DNA from: Leadbetterella sp.
Lineage (GTDB): Bacteria > Bacteroidota > Bacteroidia > Cytophagales > Spirosomataceae
Length of the DNA: 37,931 nucleotides
NCBI GenBank assembly: GCA_019638185.1
Contig: JAHBUH010000032.1
Span: 1 to 37,931 of the forward strand
Reading direction: 5' to 3'
Shown: positions 18,769-27,151 of the stretch, piece after piece
Numbering within the stretch: position 1 is the stretch's first letter
Layout of the letters: each line of letters opens with the position of its first letter
Notes under the pieces: generated by a model
The model's input: the letters and a program-made list of their open reading frames with translations, nothing else
The model's database searches: none
Told to the model about the DNA's origin: nothing
Program-made: the position numbers and the translations under genes

Positions 18769-19947
18769 TTATTGATCCACATTATCGCCTATGGTATCCA
18801 CTTTCCCGGATTTGTGAGGCACCTGAAGCCGGAGGGTCACACGCCAGGTGTTTGCCAGGGGGCTGCCGGTACGGGTAGGCACCAGGTAAGCCAGGTCCAG
18901 CTTGATCTTTTCTTTCAGTGTAATTCCCACACCGGCGGTGAGGTATTGTCTTCCCGCCTTGTGCTTCGACTCATGGAAGTAACCGGCTCTTATGGCTACC
19001 AGCTCCTGGTAGGAATATTCAAATCCCAGGGAAGTCATGATTTCCGCCAGCTCTTCTGAAAAACCACCGGAAGCGTCACCAAACGAGTTGAAAATGGCTT
19101 TTACCGTACTCATTTGTGAAGCATCATGTACGGTGCTGTCTGTGCTGGAGTCATTGGCCGGCACCAGCAGCTTATTAAAGTCTAACAGGAAGGAAAACCG
19201 GTTAGAAAGGTCAGGCCGGTATGACAGCTGCGTACCCACTTTGAAGTTAGCCGGGATGAAATATTCCCCGTATCCGTAGCTGATCTTACCGCCTATGTTC
19301 TGGAGAACAATACCGTAGTCCACATCGAATTTCTTGAAACTCCGCGGGTCATTATCCGTAGGCCGGGTTTTGTTATAGTAAAATCCGAGGTCCATGGCGG
19401 CGGTCTGTCCGGGTTTAGCGGTAACGCTGGTACCGGGCAGGGTCAGGTTTCCCACCAGGTTAGAGTGGATATACTTAATGTTCAGCCCCAGGGAGTAGTC
19501 AGAGCTCAGCTTCTGGGCTATTCCGGCGGCAAGGGCAAATTCGTTACTGATGAAGCGGTCAGTTTCAAAACCGTTCCAGTCGGTAAACTGGATCTCGCCT
19601 TGGTTAAAAAAGTTAACGCTGGCACCTATGGTTTGCTTATCAGAGATCTTGTAGTAGCCGGTGGCTGTCAGCAGCCCCATGTCATTAATGATCTGCTTCA
19701 GCCAGGGGGTGTAAGAGAAAGAGCCGCCGTACCGGGAGTCAGAAAAAGCCAGTTTACCGGGGTTCCAGTACATGGCATTGGCATCAAAGGTAGAAGCAGC
19801 ACCTGCGTCACCCATAGCCGCAGCCCTGGAATCCGGCGAAATAGACATAAATGGCACTGCCGTATAGATCAGAGAATAGTTTTTTTGTGCGTTAACGAGT
19901 CCCGGAGTCAGTAACAGGAGAATACTAAACCAATAATTTTTTTTCAT
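18769..19947 (-). CDS. porV: T9SS outer-membrane protein PorV (LptO)
   Basis: This 392-residue FadL-like barrel protein is expected in the outer membrane, where PorV shuttles T9SS cargo to the PorU sortase. A signal peptide (cleavage near NAQ, about residue 21) is followed by the hallmark PFMSISPDSRAAAMGDAGAAS, then NAMYWNPGKLAF and alternating barrel strands. The frame reaches back to a GTG at 19962, but the ATG at 19947 gives the normal signal peptide. It follows porU by 66 bp, the usual PorU-PorV partnership. Confidence 0.93.
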   Translation of the reverse strand: MKKNYWFSILLLLTPGLVNAQKNYSLIYTAVPFMSISPDSRAAAMGDAGAASTFDANAMYWNPGKLAFSDSRYGGSFSYTPWLKQIINDMGLLTATGYYKISDKQTIGASVNFFNQGEIQFTDWNGFETDRFISNEFALAAGIAQKLSSDYSLGLNIKYIHSNLVGNLTLPGTSVTAKPGQTAAMDLGFYYNKTRPTDNDPRSFKKFDVDYGIVLQNIGGKISYGYGEYFIPANFKVGTQLSYRPDLSNRFSFLLDFNKLLVPANDSSTDSTVHDASQMSTVKAIFNSFGDASGGFSEELAEIMTSLGFEYSYQELVAIRAGYFHESKHKAGRQYLTAGVGITLKEKIKLDLAYLVPTRTGSPLANTWRVTLRLQVPHKSGKVDTIGDNVDQ

Positions 19948-20013
19948 AAAGGAATTTTTCACGAAAATATCAGTTGCCCGATTTTTTAAAATTGAGCCCC
20001 CAAAGTAAGAGAT

Positions 20014-23000
20014 TTATTTCCAAAAAAACAAGGTTCCGCCAGTCTGTGCGGAATGATTTTCCGATCTTATGATCAGCCGGTAAAGCACTTTGGGGAATGT
20101 GGGGAAACTTCCGTAAATGTCTGTTTCCAGCAATACTTCCTCTTCGCACCGGGTGCAGCTGAACTCCTCTTTGTGCAATTCCCGCCCCAGGACATCGCTT
20201 AGGATAAGGGTGGCATTCAGGTCATCCCCGGGCCGGTTATGCTTTACCTTTAAGCGGAGGTAATCCGTCACAGGGTTCGGATACGCCGTCAGCTCCAGCA
20301 CTTTCAATTCCGGACGTTCTATTTGGAATTCAAACGTTTTCCGGGCGGTATTATTATAGATATCGGAAGCAATTAATGTGCTTTGGCCGGTGCCGTTCGG
20401 CAGGTTTCCCACATAATAGCTGATCCGGCCTTCGGTGGCGCCGGCCAGGGGCCGGAAATACCGGAGGGGGTCAGGTACGGGCTGGCCGTTTATTTCCAGC
20501 GTAAGGCGGGTGCTGCTATCTCTCCGCGACACCTGGATACCGCTTTCATCGCGGATGAGCCAGGTAAGGGTCATGTCCGGGCCCAGGGTAGCGGAGAGGT
20601 CCGGCGGGCTGAGATCGCGGGATTCCGGAAGCTCTCCCATAGAGATCCGGACCGCAGGGATACCCGAAAACTCCTGCTGCGTGCTGTCTTCCGCCAGGCT
20701 GCAGATCACGATCCGCCCCATTCCCGAACCCGGGAACTGGTTATTGGAAAGGGTGATCTCCCCTTCATAAGCGTAGTCTTTGATGGGAAACCGGCCCTGG
20801 AAGATGACTTCCGAACGCAGCTTGTAGTCAAACGCCGGCCCGTCAGGGAAGGTGCCCAGGGTCTTTTTGGTGCCTGGCTTATCGATCACCGAAACCAGCG
20901 CGCTGCCGTTTTGTATATTTTCTGCCCTTCCGCTGAATTTTACTTTTCGGTAGGCGGTGAGGGAATTCTCTGCCAGGGAGAAGGCAGGCTCCGTGTTCCA
21001 GGCGGGTAAGGGCAGGGTGGGATCGCCCAGGAGGGAGAAGTTCCGGTTAATTTCGCCTCTGACAGACCGGTTCTTGGTCAGCCGGAAGAGCTCGCCCAGG
21101 GTTTTTACGCCGGTAATGTTTTTAAAGAAAGCCTGGTTCACCAGCTGGTTTGTGCTGGAATAGACCGGCCGGGTGGTGGTGAGCAGGGCTATGGCCCCGC
21201 CCTGGGGGCGCAGCAGCATGAGCTCGGCCCCGGAAACCACCCCGGGGTTATCAAATTTCCCGAACTGGCAGGTGGCCGTCAGCCAGACCGGGAGGCGGCC
21301 GGCATTCCGGAAGGCCAGGATGTCACTGAGAGTAAGCAGCTTTTCCGTGGTGAGGCCGTCTTCCGCTCCGTGGCCGATGTAGGTGATGAGGTAGGTGCCG
21401 TCATTGACCAGCTCGTGAAGGCGCTGGTTAGCCAGGGGCGCGGTACCGTTCTCCACCGGGAAGTCATCGAGGTACAGCTTGTCACTGATAAAGCCCGGGA
21501 AGGTGCCCAGCGCCAGGGCATCCAGCTCTTCGGCGTCCCGCTGATGGAGGTTATAATCCCGGTTATCGGCCACAAACGCCAGGCGGTTATGCCCCTCGGC
21601 GCTTTCCAGGGTTTGCCGGTAGCGGATGTATTTAGTGATGTAGTTATTGAGCTCCGGGACGGTCCGGGCAGGTATCCTTCCCACGGCGATGTCCATGAAA
21701 TGGTCATCAGACGTGTTACTGATCCACTGGTTATTAATGCTTTTGCCCTCCGGCCACAGGCCTTCAGCAGGATCCAGGAAGGCAAAGTAATCATCAGAAG
21801 CAAAACTGTAGATGGGCTCCAGTGACTCGCGTGACTCGTAAGTGGGGATTAGCAGGTCCGGGTCCACGTAGCTGGCTTTGTTATTATTTTTATAGTCAAA
21901 GGAGGCATCTCCCAGCAGCAGCAGGTAGCGGAATTTCCCCGGTTCCCGGGTATAGAGGTAGCGGCAGAAGTCGCGGATGGCCGTAGGGTCGGTTTTCCCG
22001 GAGCTGAATTCGTTATAGATCCCGGTGGCGGAATACCCGGCTATTTCCAGGTCTTCATTTTCTTTCTTGAACCGGATCAGCTGTTCCGCTTCTTTCCTGA
22101 ATTTCTCCGGGAATACCACCAGTAGCTCGGGCACCACGCCGTTCCGGAGGTGCTGGGGGGCCACGGCCTCCCGGAACCCGGGTGAGGGGAGGGCGGCGGG
22201 ATCAAAGACGATGAGATCCGCCAGGGTGTTTTCCGGGGTAAAGCTGCCCTGCCCGGAGAGGGGCAGCTCCCGGGTTTCTCCGCCGGGTTTTACCTGCCAT
22301 ACCCGGGCCCCACCCGGGTCCCCGGAAAATCTGCACCGGTATGCGGCGGGCTCCGGCACGGTCCGGAACAGGGTCTGCCGGCCGGGATAAAAACGCAGGA
22401 TGCGGTTATAGCCGGCGGACCAGTAGTTAAAGTAAACGCCCACATTTCCCACACTTTCCGAGCTCAGCTGCAGCTGTACCTCCGCCGGGGGCGTGGCGGG
22501 TGTCATTTGGAAGGAATGGGCATTGGAAATCCGCAGGTAGCGGGCCTGGTTGTCGTTCGGGTAATTAGGAGCCCCGCTGAGGGTATCCTGCCGGGAGGTA
22601 CCGCCCAGGGTGGTTTTTACAAACTGGCGACTGATGCCCATGGGATAGAGCTCAAAGTTCAGGCGGTAATCCGACGCAAAATCTTCCCGTGCCGGTGAAA
22701 AACTGTAAGAAGAGCGGAACAGCTCCCCCAGCCATAGCCGCCCGGAGTTCAGAAGGTTTTTCAGCTCCTTTTCTTCGTAGTCGTAATAGGGCAGGTAGTC
22801 TCTGACCGGCGCAGGTGTTTCTTCCGCGTGCACCGGTATTTTAAGGGAAGGGGCATCACTGACGGTAATAAAGTAATAGTTAAGGCTGCTATAGGGGTTA
22901 ACCTGGTGGGAGAAGCGGCCCTCTGCATAAGTCACCGTATGCGGGTCACGGGCGTAGAAAGCTATATAATCTTCGGCATCCCAGCGGTTATTGTTATCGT

Positions 23001-23358
23001 TCAGGGAAACCGGGATCTCCTGCAGGCCGGTGATTCTTTCCGCGGAATTCAACTGGGGTAATGCCCCCGGATGCCCGCCATACACGCGGATCTTCCCGGG
23101 ATCAGCTTTGGCAAAGGCCGGGGCATATTTTTCAAAAAAGGCCTTGTCCAGCTTATATACCCCCGTGCGACTGACCCCTACTTTTATCCACTGACCCTGA
23201 GCCAGCGGAGCCGTCTGCGCGGGAGCGGAGATGTCGGAGAAGAGAAAGAGATAGAGGAGGTATTTTAACCGTGTCCCCTGTGCCACACGCAGAACCTTCC
23301 GGGCAGTAGATACCAATGTCTGCCCGGTACGGTCCGGCCTATTTCCAGGGTTATTCAT
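20014..23358 (-). CDS. porU: T9SS sortase PorU (C25 gingipain-like peptidase)
   Basis: This protein of about 1114 residues is the sortase that removes the C-terminal signal of T9SS cargo and anchors it at the cell surface. The C25 catalytic pair is visible as YIGHGAED (His663) and TATCQFGKFDNP (Cys697). The 34-residue spacing is like that of gingipains. A C-terminal sorting-like domain (AYPNPVTDYL onward, about 90 residues) is present, as in known PorU. Start choice is uncertain. The ATG at 23358 lies 1 bp after the upstream stop but leaves a long tail of about 30 residues before the hydrophobic signal. A GTG at 23286 would give a conventional signal peptide (AQGTRLKYLLYLFLF). Confidence 0.93.
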   Translation of the reverse strand: MNNPGNRPDRTGQTLVSTARKVLRVAQGTRLKYLLYLFLFSDISAPAQTAPLAQGQWIKVGVSRTGVYKLDKAFFEKYAPAFAKADPGKIRVYGGHPGALPQLNSAERITGLQEIPVSLNDNNNRWDAEDYIAFYARDPHTVTYAEGRFSHQVNPYSSLNYYFITVSDAPSLKIPVHAEETPAPVRDYLPYYDYEEKELKNLLNSGRLWLGELFRSSYSFSPAREDFASDYRLNFELYPMGISRQFVKTTLGGTSRQDTLSGAPNYPNDNQARYLRISNAHSFQMTPATPPAEVQLQLSSESVGNVGVYFNYWSAGYNRILRFYPGRQTLFRTVPEPAAYRCRFSGDPGGARVWQVKPGGETRELPLSGQGSFTPENTLADLIVFDPAALPSPGFREAVAPQHLRNGVVPELLVVFPEKFRKEAEQLIRFKKENEDLEIAGYSATGIYNEFSSGKTDPTAIRDFCRYLYTREPGKFRYLLLLGDASFDYKNNNKASYVDPDLLIPTYESRESLEPIYSFASDDYFAFLDPAEGLWPEGKSINNQWISNTSDDHFMDIAVGRIPARTVPELNNYITKYIRYRQTLESAEGHNRLAFVADNRDYNLHQRDAEELDALALGTFPGFISDKLYLDDFPVENGTAPLANQRLHELVNDGTYLITYIGHGAEDGLTTEKLLTLSDILAFRNAGRLPVWLTATCQFGKFDNPGVVSGAELMLLRPQGGAIALLTTTRPVYSSTNQLVNQAFFKNITGVKTLGELFRLTKNRSVRGEINRNFSLLGDPTLPLPAWNTEPAFSLAENSLTAYRKVKFSGRAENIQNGSALVSVIDKPGTKKTLGTFPDGPAFDYKLRSEVIFQGRFPIKDYAYEGEITLSNNQFPGSGMGRIVICSLAEDSTQQEFSGIPAVRISMGELPESRDLSPPDLSATLGPDMTLTWLIRDESGIQVSRRDSSTRLTLEINGQPVPDPLRYFRPLAGATEGRISYYVGNLPNGTGQSTLIASDIYNNTARKTFEFQIERPELKVLELTAYPNPVTDYLRLKVKHNRPGDDLNATLILSDVLGRELHKEEFSCTRCEEEVLLETDIYGSFPTFPKVLYRLIIRSENHSAQTGGTLFFWK

Positions 23359-23359
23359 A

Positions 23360-24025
23360 TCATCTGTCTTCAAGCTCCACCAGGGCTATTCCCGGAATGG
23401 TATAGCGTTTCCGGGTATTAACGCATTCCACCAGTATTCGTGTGCGCCGGTTTTGAATTCTTTTGAACTGCCGGCCGTTAAAGTTAAATATTTTTCCGTC
23501 GGCCACCTCGGAAAGATAAGTTCCTTTGATCACTTTTTCAGGCGAATACCGGGAAAGCACCTTCACCAGGGCCGGATCTTTGGTAGAGGACGCCGCGGGA
23601 TTTTGCATGTGAGGAACTAGAACCTGCAGGATATCTTCTGGAAAAATATAGGGATGCAGCAGGGGCGCCATCAGGGTTTTAAAGTGGAATTTCCATTCGT
23701 GCCCGTGGGGCGCCGGCGCCTGCCGGAAGAGCTTCTGGCTCTCCCGTACCCGCTGGTGGGCAATTTCATGAATAAGCGTGATCAGGAAGCTGTAAGGGTT
23801 AGAATCGCCGTTAACCGAAATAAAGTGCCGCCCGTTTTTATACATATAATTCCCCAGGCAGGTCTTGCGCGACCCGGCCACGGTAAAATTAAACGGGTGC
23901 TCCCGCCACAGGCCCATGACGTACTCCACCGCCGCTTCCGGAATATGCTGTGAAAACCCCTTGCGGAAAGCTTCTCCGTCAGGCTGCCTGACGGCCCGGG
24001 GTTTTTTATTGAGGAATCCGAACAT
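23360..24025 (-). CDS. SprT-like zinc metalloprotease domain protein
   Basis: This 221-residue, probably cytoplasmic protein has LITLIHEIAHQRV, the HExxH zinc motif (His86, Glu87, His90), and a downstream APHGHEWKFHF likely to supply the third ligand (His107 or His109). This is the SprT/SprT-like layout. The C-terminal 60 residues are basic and may bind nucleic acid or substrate. It starts 36 bp after trpG with no terminator between, and its stop is 1 bp from the porU ATG, so trpG, this gene and porU appear cotranscribed. Substrate is unknown; family members include DNA-repair proteases and uncharacterised bacterial proteins. Confidence 0.85.
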   Translation of the reverse strand: MFGFLNKKPRAVRQPDGEAFRKGFSQHIPEAAVEYVMGLWREHPFNFTVAGSRKTCLGNYMYKNGRHFISVNGDSNPYSFLITLIHEIAHQRVRESQKLFRQAPAPHGHEWKFHFKTLMAPLLHPYIFPEDILQVLVPHMQNPAASSTKDPALVKVLSRYSPEKVIKGTYLSEVADGKIFNFNGRQFKRIQNRRTRILVECVNTRKRYTIPGIALVELEDR

Positions 24026-24061
24026 GCGCTGATTTTTTTGTCTGATTCAGAATAGCAGTTC

Positions 24062-24628
24062 TCAGTTTTTTACCCAGTTCTCCACCATCTTCACCCCATG
24101 CTCCGTCAGGTAGGCCTCCGGGTGAAACTGTACTCCCCGAACATCGTATTTAGTATGCGCCTCTGCCATTACGTTCCCTTTATCATCTACTGCCGTAACG
24201 TTTAAGCCGGCAGGAAATGTTTCAGGCAAAACGGTCCAGGAGTGGTAACGGCACACGTTAAACTGCCCCGGAATTCCCCGGAAAAGCAGCTCCTCAGGAT
24301 CTTTTACAATACAGGGGGTGGTGACGCCATGCAGCACTTCACCCATGTTTTCCAGCCGGGCGCCAAAGGCCTCACCAATGGCCTGGTGGCCCAGGCACAC
24401 GCCAAAGATGCTTTTGGTTTCCTTGTATTCTTTCAGCAGATCCATCATGATGCCGGCTTCTTCGGGAATCCCCGGCCCGGGTGAAAGCAGGATTTTATCG
24501 TACTTTTTCACTTCTTCCAAAGTGATCTTATCGTTCCGGAAAACCTCTACGTCCGCTCCCAGCTGCTTCAGGATGTACACCAGGTTATATACGAAGGAGT
24601 CGTAATTATCTAATACCAGTATTTTCAT
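24062..24628 (-). CDS. trpG: Anthranilate synthase component II (glutamine amidotransferase)
   Basis: This 188-residue class I glutamine amidotransferase supplies ammonia to TrpE for anthranilate synthesis. The catalytic triad is Cys78 in GVCLGHQAIGE, with His169 and Glu171 in GVQFHPEAYLT. The oxyanion motif LSPGPGIPEEAG (48-59) and YHSW (128-131) support TrpG. A PabA role in folate synthesis is possible for this family, but trpE directly upstream favours tryptophan. It is separated from trpE by 104 bp that contain a palindromic insert. Confidence 0.95.
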   Translation of the reverse strand: MKILVLDNYDSFVYNLVYILKQLGADVEVFRNDKITLEEVKKYDKILLSPGPGIPEEAGIMMDLLKEYKETKSIFGVCLGHQAIGEAFGARLENMGEVLHGVTTPCIVKDPEELLFRGIPGQFNVCRYHSWTVLPETFPAGLNVTAVDDKGNVMAEAHTKYDVRGVQFHPEAYLTEHGVKMVENWVKN

Positions 24629-24648
24629 TTGTTTTATAGTTTTTATCG

Positions 24649-24725
24649 ATGAGCAGTGAGTCTTGTGCCGGTGGCGAATCGCTTTTGTTCATTGCCGCCC
24701 TGATTTCTTGTAGCTCACAGCTCAT
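24649..24725. repeat. 77-bp imperfect palindrome between trpE and trpG
   Basis: The ends ATGAGCAGTGAG (24649-24660) and CTCACAGCTCAT (24714-24725) are reverse complements with one mismatch. Inner GGTGGC and GCCGCC also pair. The interior resembles a small REP/MITE-like insertion. The 12-mer CAGCTCATAACT at its right edge (24718-24729) recurs at 17837-17848 by the prmA stop. Confidence 0.6.
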
Positions 24726-24732
24726 AACTGTT

Positions 24733-26154
24733 TTATATTTCCTCGGCCATTTCTATCGCCTTCCGCAGCGCACCCAGCTTCAGGTGAATTTCGTTCATTT
24801 CACTTTCCACGTCGGACTTGGCCACCACGCCCATTCCTGCCTGGTAAAATAAAGTATTATTTTTGCTTAAAAACGTGCGGATGGCGATGGCATGGTTAAA
24901 ATTACCGTTAAAATCCATGAAACCGATGGCCCCGCCGTAAATACCGCGGTGGTTGGGTTCCATGCGGTTAATGATGGTCATGGCATTGTGCTTTGGCGAT
25001 CCGGACAGCGTACCGGCCGGGAAGGTGTCTGCCACCAGCTGGAGCGGGTTCACATCGGCATTCATGCGGGCCGTTACCTTGGAAACCAGGTGGATCACGT
25101 GGCTGTAAAACTGCACCTCTTTGAAAACCTCCACATGCACCTGGTCGGCGTTCCGGGAGAGGTCGTTCCGGGCCAGGTCTACCAGCATCACGTGCTCAGC
25201 CGATTCCTTGGGATCGGCGTGCAGGTCCAGGGCCAGCTGGCTGTCGTGCTGGTCGTCACCGGTGCGCCGGAAAGTGCCCGCTATGGGGTGAATTTCAGCC
25301 GTTCCGTCTTTGATGAAGATCTGCTTTTCCGGGCTGGAGCCGAAGATCCGGTAGTCTCCGCCGTCAAAATAAAACAGGTAAGGAGAGGGGTTAATGCTTC
25401 GCAGCGCACGGTATACGTTAAAATCATCACCACTAAAGGTGCGGCTGAATCTCCTGGACGGTACGATCTGGAAGACATCGCCCCGCAGGCAGTGCCGGAT
25501 ACACTGGTGGATGATCTCCCGCATGCGGTCATCGGCGATATTGGTTTCTTCACCGCCCGTCACCCGGAACACCGAAGTGCTGCGTTTCGGATTCCGGACA
25601 AAAAACTCCAGGGTTTCCAGGCCATCCTGTACGGGTGCGGGCTCTTTTCCTTCAGGCGTGTAAGTGTGCTCAAAGAGATGAAGCTCATTCTTAAAATGGT
25701 TAACCGCAATCACATAGCGATAAACCCGGTACTGGATCTCCGGGATATTATTTTCCGGTGCTTTTCCCTGCAGGGTAATGTCTTCAAAATACTGAACGGC
25801 GTCATAGGTAATATGCCCGAAGAGCCCGTTAGAGATAAAACCCTGGTTCAGGTCATGGTGCTCGAAACGGGCTGAAAACGCCTGAAGTACTTTTACCGCT
25901 TCTTTAGGATGAGCCAGCGGATAAGTATTTACCGAGCCGTCAGGATAAGTTTCCCGTACTTCTCCCTGGTCAATGGTGATAGAAGCCACGGGGTCACACG
26001 CAATGTAGCTGAAGCTGTTATGCATGGCGTGGTAATCGGCACTTTCCAGGATCACCGACAGGGGGAACTGCTCCCGTATGCGGAGGAAAATGCTGACCGG
26101 TGTAAGGGTGTCGGCCAGGAGACGCTTGGTTCTTGTAATAATGTTAAATTTCAT
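24733..26154 (-). CDS. trpE: Anthranilate synthase component I
   Basis: This 473-residue enzyme converts chorismate to anthranilate, using ammonia from TrpG. The N-terminal domain contains ILESAD (35-40), the Trp feedback-binding motif. The chorismate-binding domain carries FGSSPEKQI, HPIAGTFRRTG, HVMLVDLARNDLSR, FPAGTLSGSPKHNAM and YGGAIGFMDFNGN. Length is normal. The start is 15 nt past the T-run of a leader attenuator, so expression responds to charged tRNA-Trp as well as enzyme feedback. Confidence 0.96.
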   Translation of the reverse strand: MKFNIITRTKRLLADTLTPVSIFLRIREQFPLSVILESADYHAMHNSFSYIACDPVASITIDQGEVRETYPDGSVNTYPLAHPKEAVKVLQAFSARFEHHDLNQGFISNGLFGHITYDAVQYFEDITLQGKAPENNIPEIQYRVYRYVIAVNHFKNELHLFEHTYTPEGKEPAPVQDGLETLEFFVRNPKRSTSVFRVTGGEETNIADDRMREIIHQCIRHCLRGDVFQIVPSRRFSRTFSGDDFNVYRALRSINPSPYLFYFDGGDYRIFGSSPEKQIFIKDGTAEIHPIAGTFRRTGDDQHDSQLALDLHADPKESAEHVMLVDLARNDLSRNADQVHVEVFKEVQFYSHVIHLVSKVTARMNADVNPLQLVADTFPAGTLSGSPKHNAMTIINRMEPNHRGIYGGAIGFMDFNGNFNHAIAIRTFLSKNNTLFYQAGMGVVAKSDVESEMNEIHLKLGALRKAIEMAEEI

Positions 26155-26168
26155 AAAACAGGGATATC

Positions 26169-26276
26169 AAAAAAGGCCTGCCGTAGTTGAACAGCAAGCC
26201 TCATAGTATTTATTAAAATCCCATAGCGAATGATGTTCAACTCCCGAGAGAAGAACGCCACCAGTTAGCCGCTATG
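26169..26276 (-). promoter_or_regulatory. Tryptophan attenuator (leader hairpins) upstream of trpE
   Basis: On the minus strand three pairings can be drawn. Region 1 CATAGCG (26270-26276) pairs perfectly with region 2 CGCTATG (26222-26228), flanking the Trp codons. AGTTGAACA (26234-26242, overlapping the leader stop) pairs perfectly, 9 bp, with TGTTCAACT (26185-26193), forming the antiterminator. The terminator AGGCTTGC/GCAGGCCT (26194-26201 with 26174-26181) holds that second strand in its loop and is followed by six Ts (26169-26174). Terminator and antiterminator are mutually exclusive. A ribosome stalled on the Trp codons would block region 1 and free the antiterminator. A ribosome at the stop would mask it and let the terminator form. 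Confidence 0.9.
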
Positions 26277-26293
26277 CTGATTGATAATTTCAT
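26237..26293 (-). CDS. trpL: trp operon leader peptide with tandem Trp codons
   Basis: This is an 18-residue open frame, MKLSISIAANWWRSSLGS, with two adjacent TGG codons at positions 11-12 (26258-26263). Its TGA stop overlaps the 5' arm of the antiterminator, as the attenuation mechanism requires. Its distance to trpE (82 bp) and the paired hairpins support a regulatory leader rather than a chance frame. Confidence 0.88.
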   Translation of the reverse strand: MKLSISIAANWWRSSLGS

Positions 26294-26297
26294 GACG

Positions 26298-26305
26298 CAA
26301 ATGTA
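26298..26305 (-). promoter_or_regulatory. TAnnTTTG-type -7 box just upstream of the trp leader
   Basis: TACATTTG on the minus strand fits the Bacteroidota -7 consensus exactly. It ends only 4 nt before the leader ATG, so if it is active the leader would be nearly leaderless. That makes it ambiguous, and a promoter further upstream is equally possible. Confidence 0.3.
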
Positions 26306-26353
26306 GAAATGTTTTTGAAAAATTATGGAGGTTAGGATGAATTTTTTATAATC

Positions 26354-26409
26354 CCATAGGTACATAGACATATAAGTTCTTACTAAACAGGTCTTATGTG
26401 CCTATGTGG
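26354..26409. repeat. Imperfect inverted repeat between ferritin terminator and trp leader
   Basis: CCATAGGTACATAGACATATAAG (arm from 26354 to 26376, key cores CATAGGTACATA and ATAAG) faces CTTATGTGCCTATGTGG (26393-26409). The arms pair except for a short insertion. It may be a dispersed intergenic repeat or an additional 3' hairpin. Confidence 0.45.
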
Positions 26410-26411
26410 TT

Positions 26412-26437
26412 AAAAAAAAGGGAGCATAAATGCCCCC
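26412..26437 (-). terminator. Intrinsic terminator after the ferritin gene
   Basis: On the minus strand GGGGGCAT and ATGCTCCC pair (26430-26437 with 26420-26427, one G-T wobble) around a tiny loop and are followed by eight Ts. It starts 31 bp past the ferritin stop. Confidence 0.85.
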
Positions 26438-26467
26438 TCTTCGCTTTATAACTGCCCGGGAAAAATC

Positions 26468-26995
26468 TTATTCGTGACCGCCGATCTTAGCGATCTCCTT
26501 ATCCAGCAGGAACAGGCCGTTAGCGCTGTTCACGTCGATCAGCTCGAAAAGCTCCAGGGCTCTTCTTGCATTTTTCTCTTCTTCACGTTGCTCTTTTACA
26601 TACCACATCAGGAAATCTTCGGTGGCGTAATCGTGGTTAGCGCGGCACAGGCCTACGAGGCGATTGATAGCGTTAGTCACGGAAATCTCACTGTGGAGGG
26701 CTGTTTCAAAAACACTTTTCAGATCGGGATATTCCAGCTGTACTTCACCGGTTACGGGCGTTACCGCGTTACCGCCTACTTCATTAATATAGCGGAAGAT
26801 CTTCAGGAAGTGCTCCCGTTCTTCTTCGGCCTGCTTATACAGGTATTCTGCTGAGCGCTCAAAACCATTTCTTTCCAGCCATGAAGCCATGGCCAGGTAT
26901 TTATTCGATGCTTCGGCCTCCATTTTAGCCTGGGCATTCAGTGAAATTTCTATATCTTCTTTTAATGAGGTCTTGTCTCTTAATAAATTCTTCAT
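26468..26995 (-). CDS. ftnA: Non-heme bacterial ferritin (FtnA-like)
   Basis: This 175-residue four-helix-bundle protein oxidises and stores iron in a 24-subunit cytoplasmic shell. Ferroxidase ligands aligned with FtnA are Glu26, Glu59, His62, Glu103, Gln136 and Glu139, seen in KMEAEAS, EEEREHF, HSEISV and KEQREEEK. Length matches the bacterial ferritin family. It is monocistronic, with its own terminator downstream. The ATG at 26995 gives a normal N-terminus. Confidence 0.95.
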   Translation of the reverse strand: MKNLLRDKTSLKEDIEISLNAQAKMEAEASNKYLAMASWLERNGFERSAEYLYKQAEEEREHFLKIFRYINEVGGNAVTPVTGEVQLEYPDLKSVFETALHSEISVTNAINRLVGLCRANHDYATEDFLMWYVKEQREEEKNARRALELFELIDVNSANGLFLLDKEIAKIGGHE

Positions 26996-27151
26996 CGGTC
27001 TTCTGATTTAATTTGTTTACAAAGGTAACGAAGACCCCGGAGATAAAAATTCCCTTGTGATCTGATTTACAGATATTTGTATTGAATCTAAATTTAAAAC
27101 AGGTAAAATTAGAAAGGGGCTCCCGGTGGGGAAGGGCAGAGGAACAGGCGT

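Noticed and set aside
24892-25875. A 327-codon plus-strand frame opposite trpE
   Set aside because: Antisense to a well-supported trpE; the product has no recognisable features.
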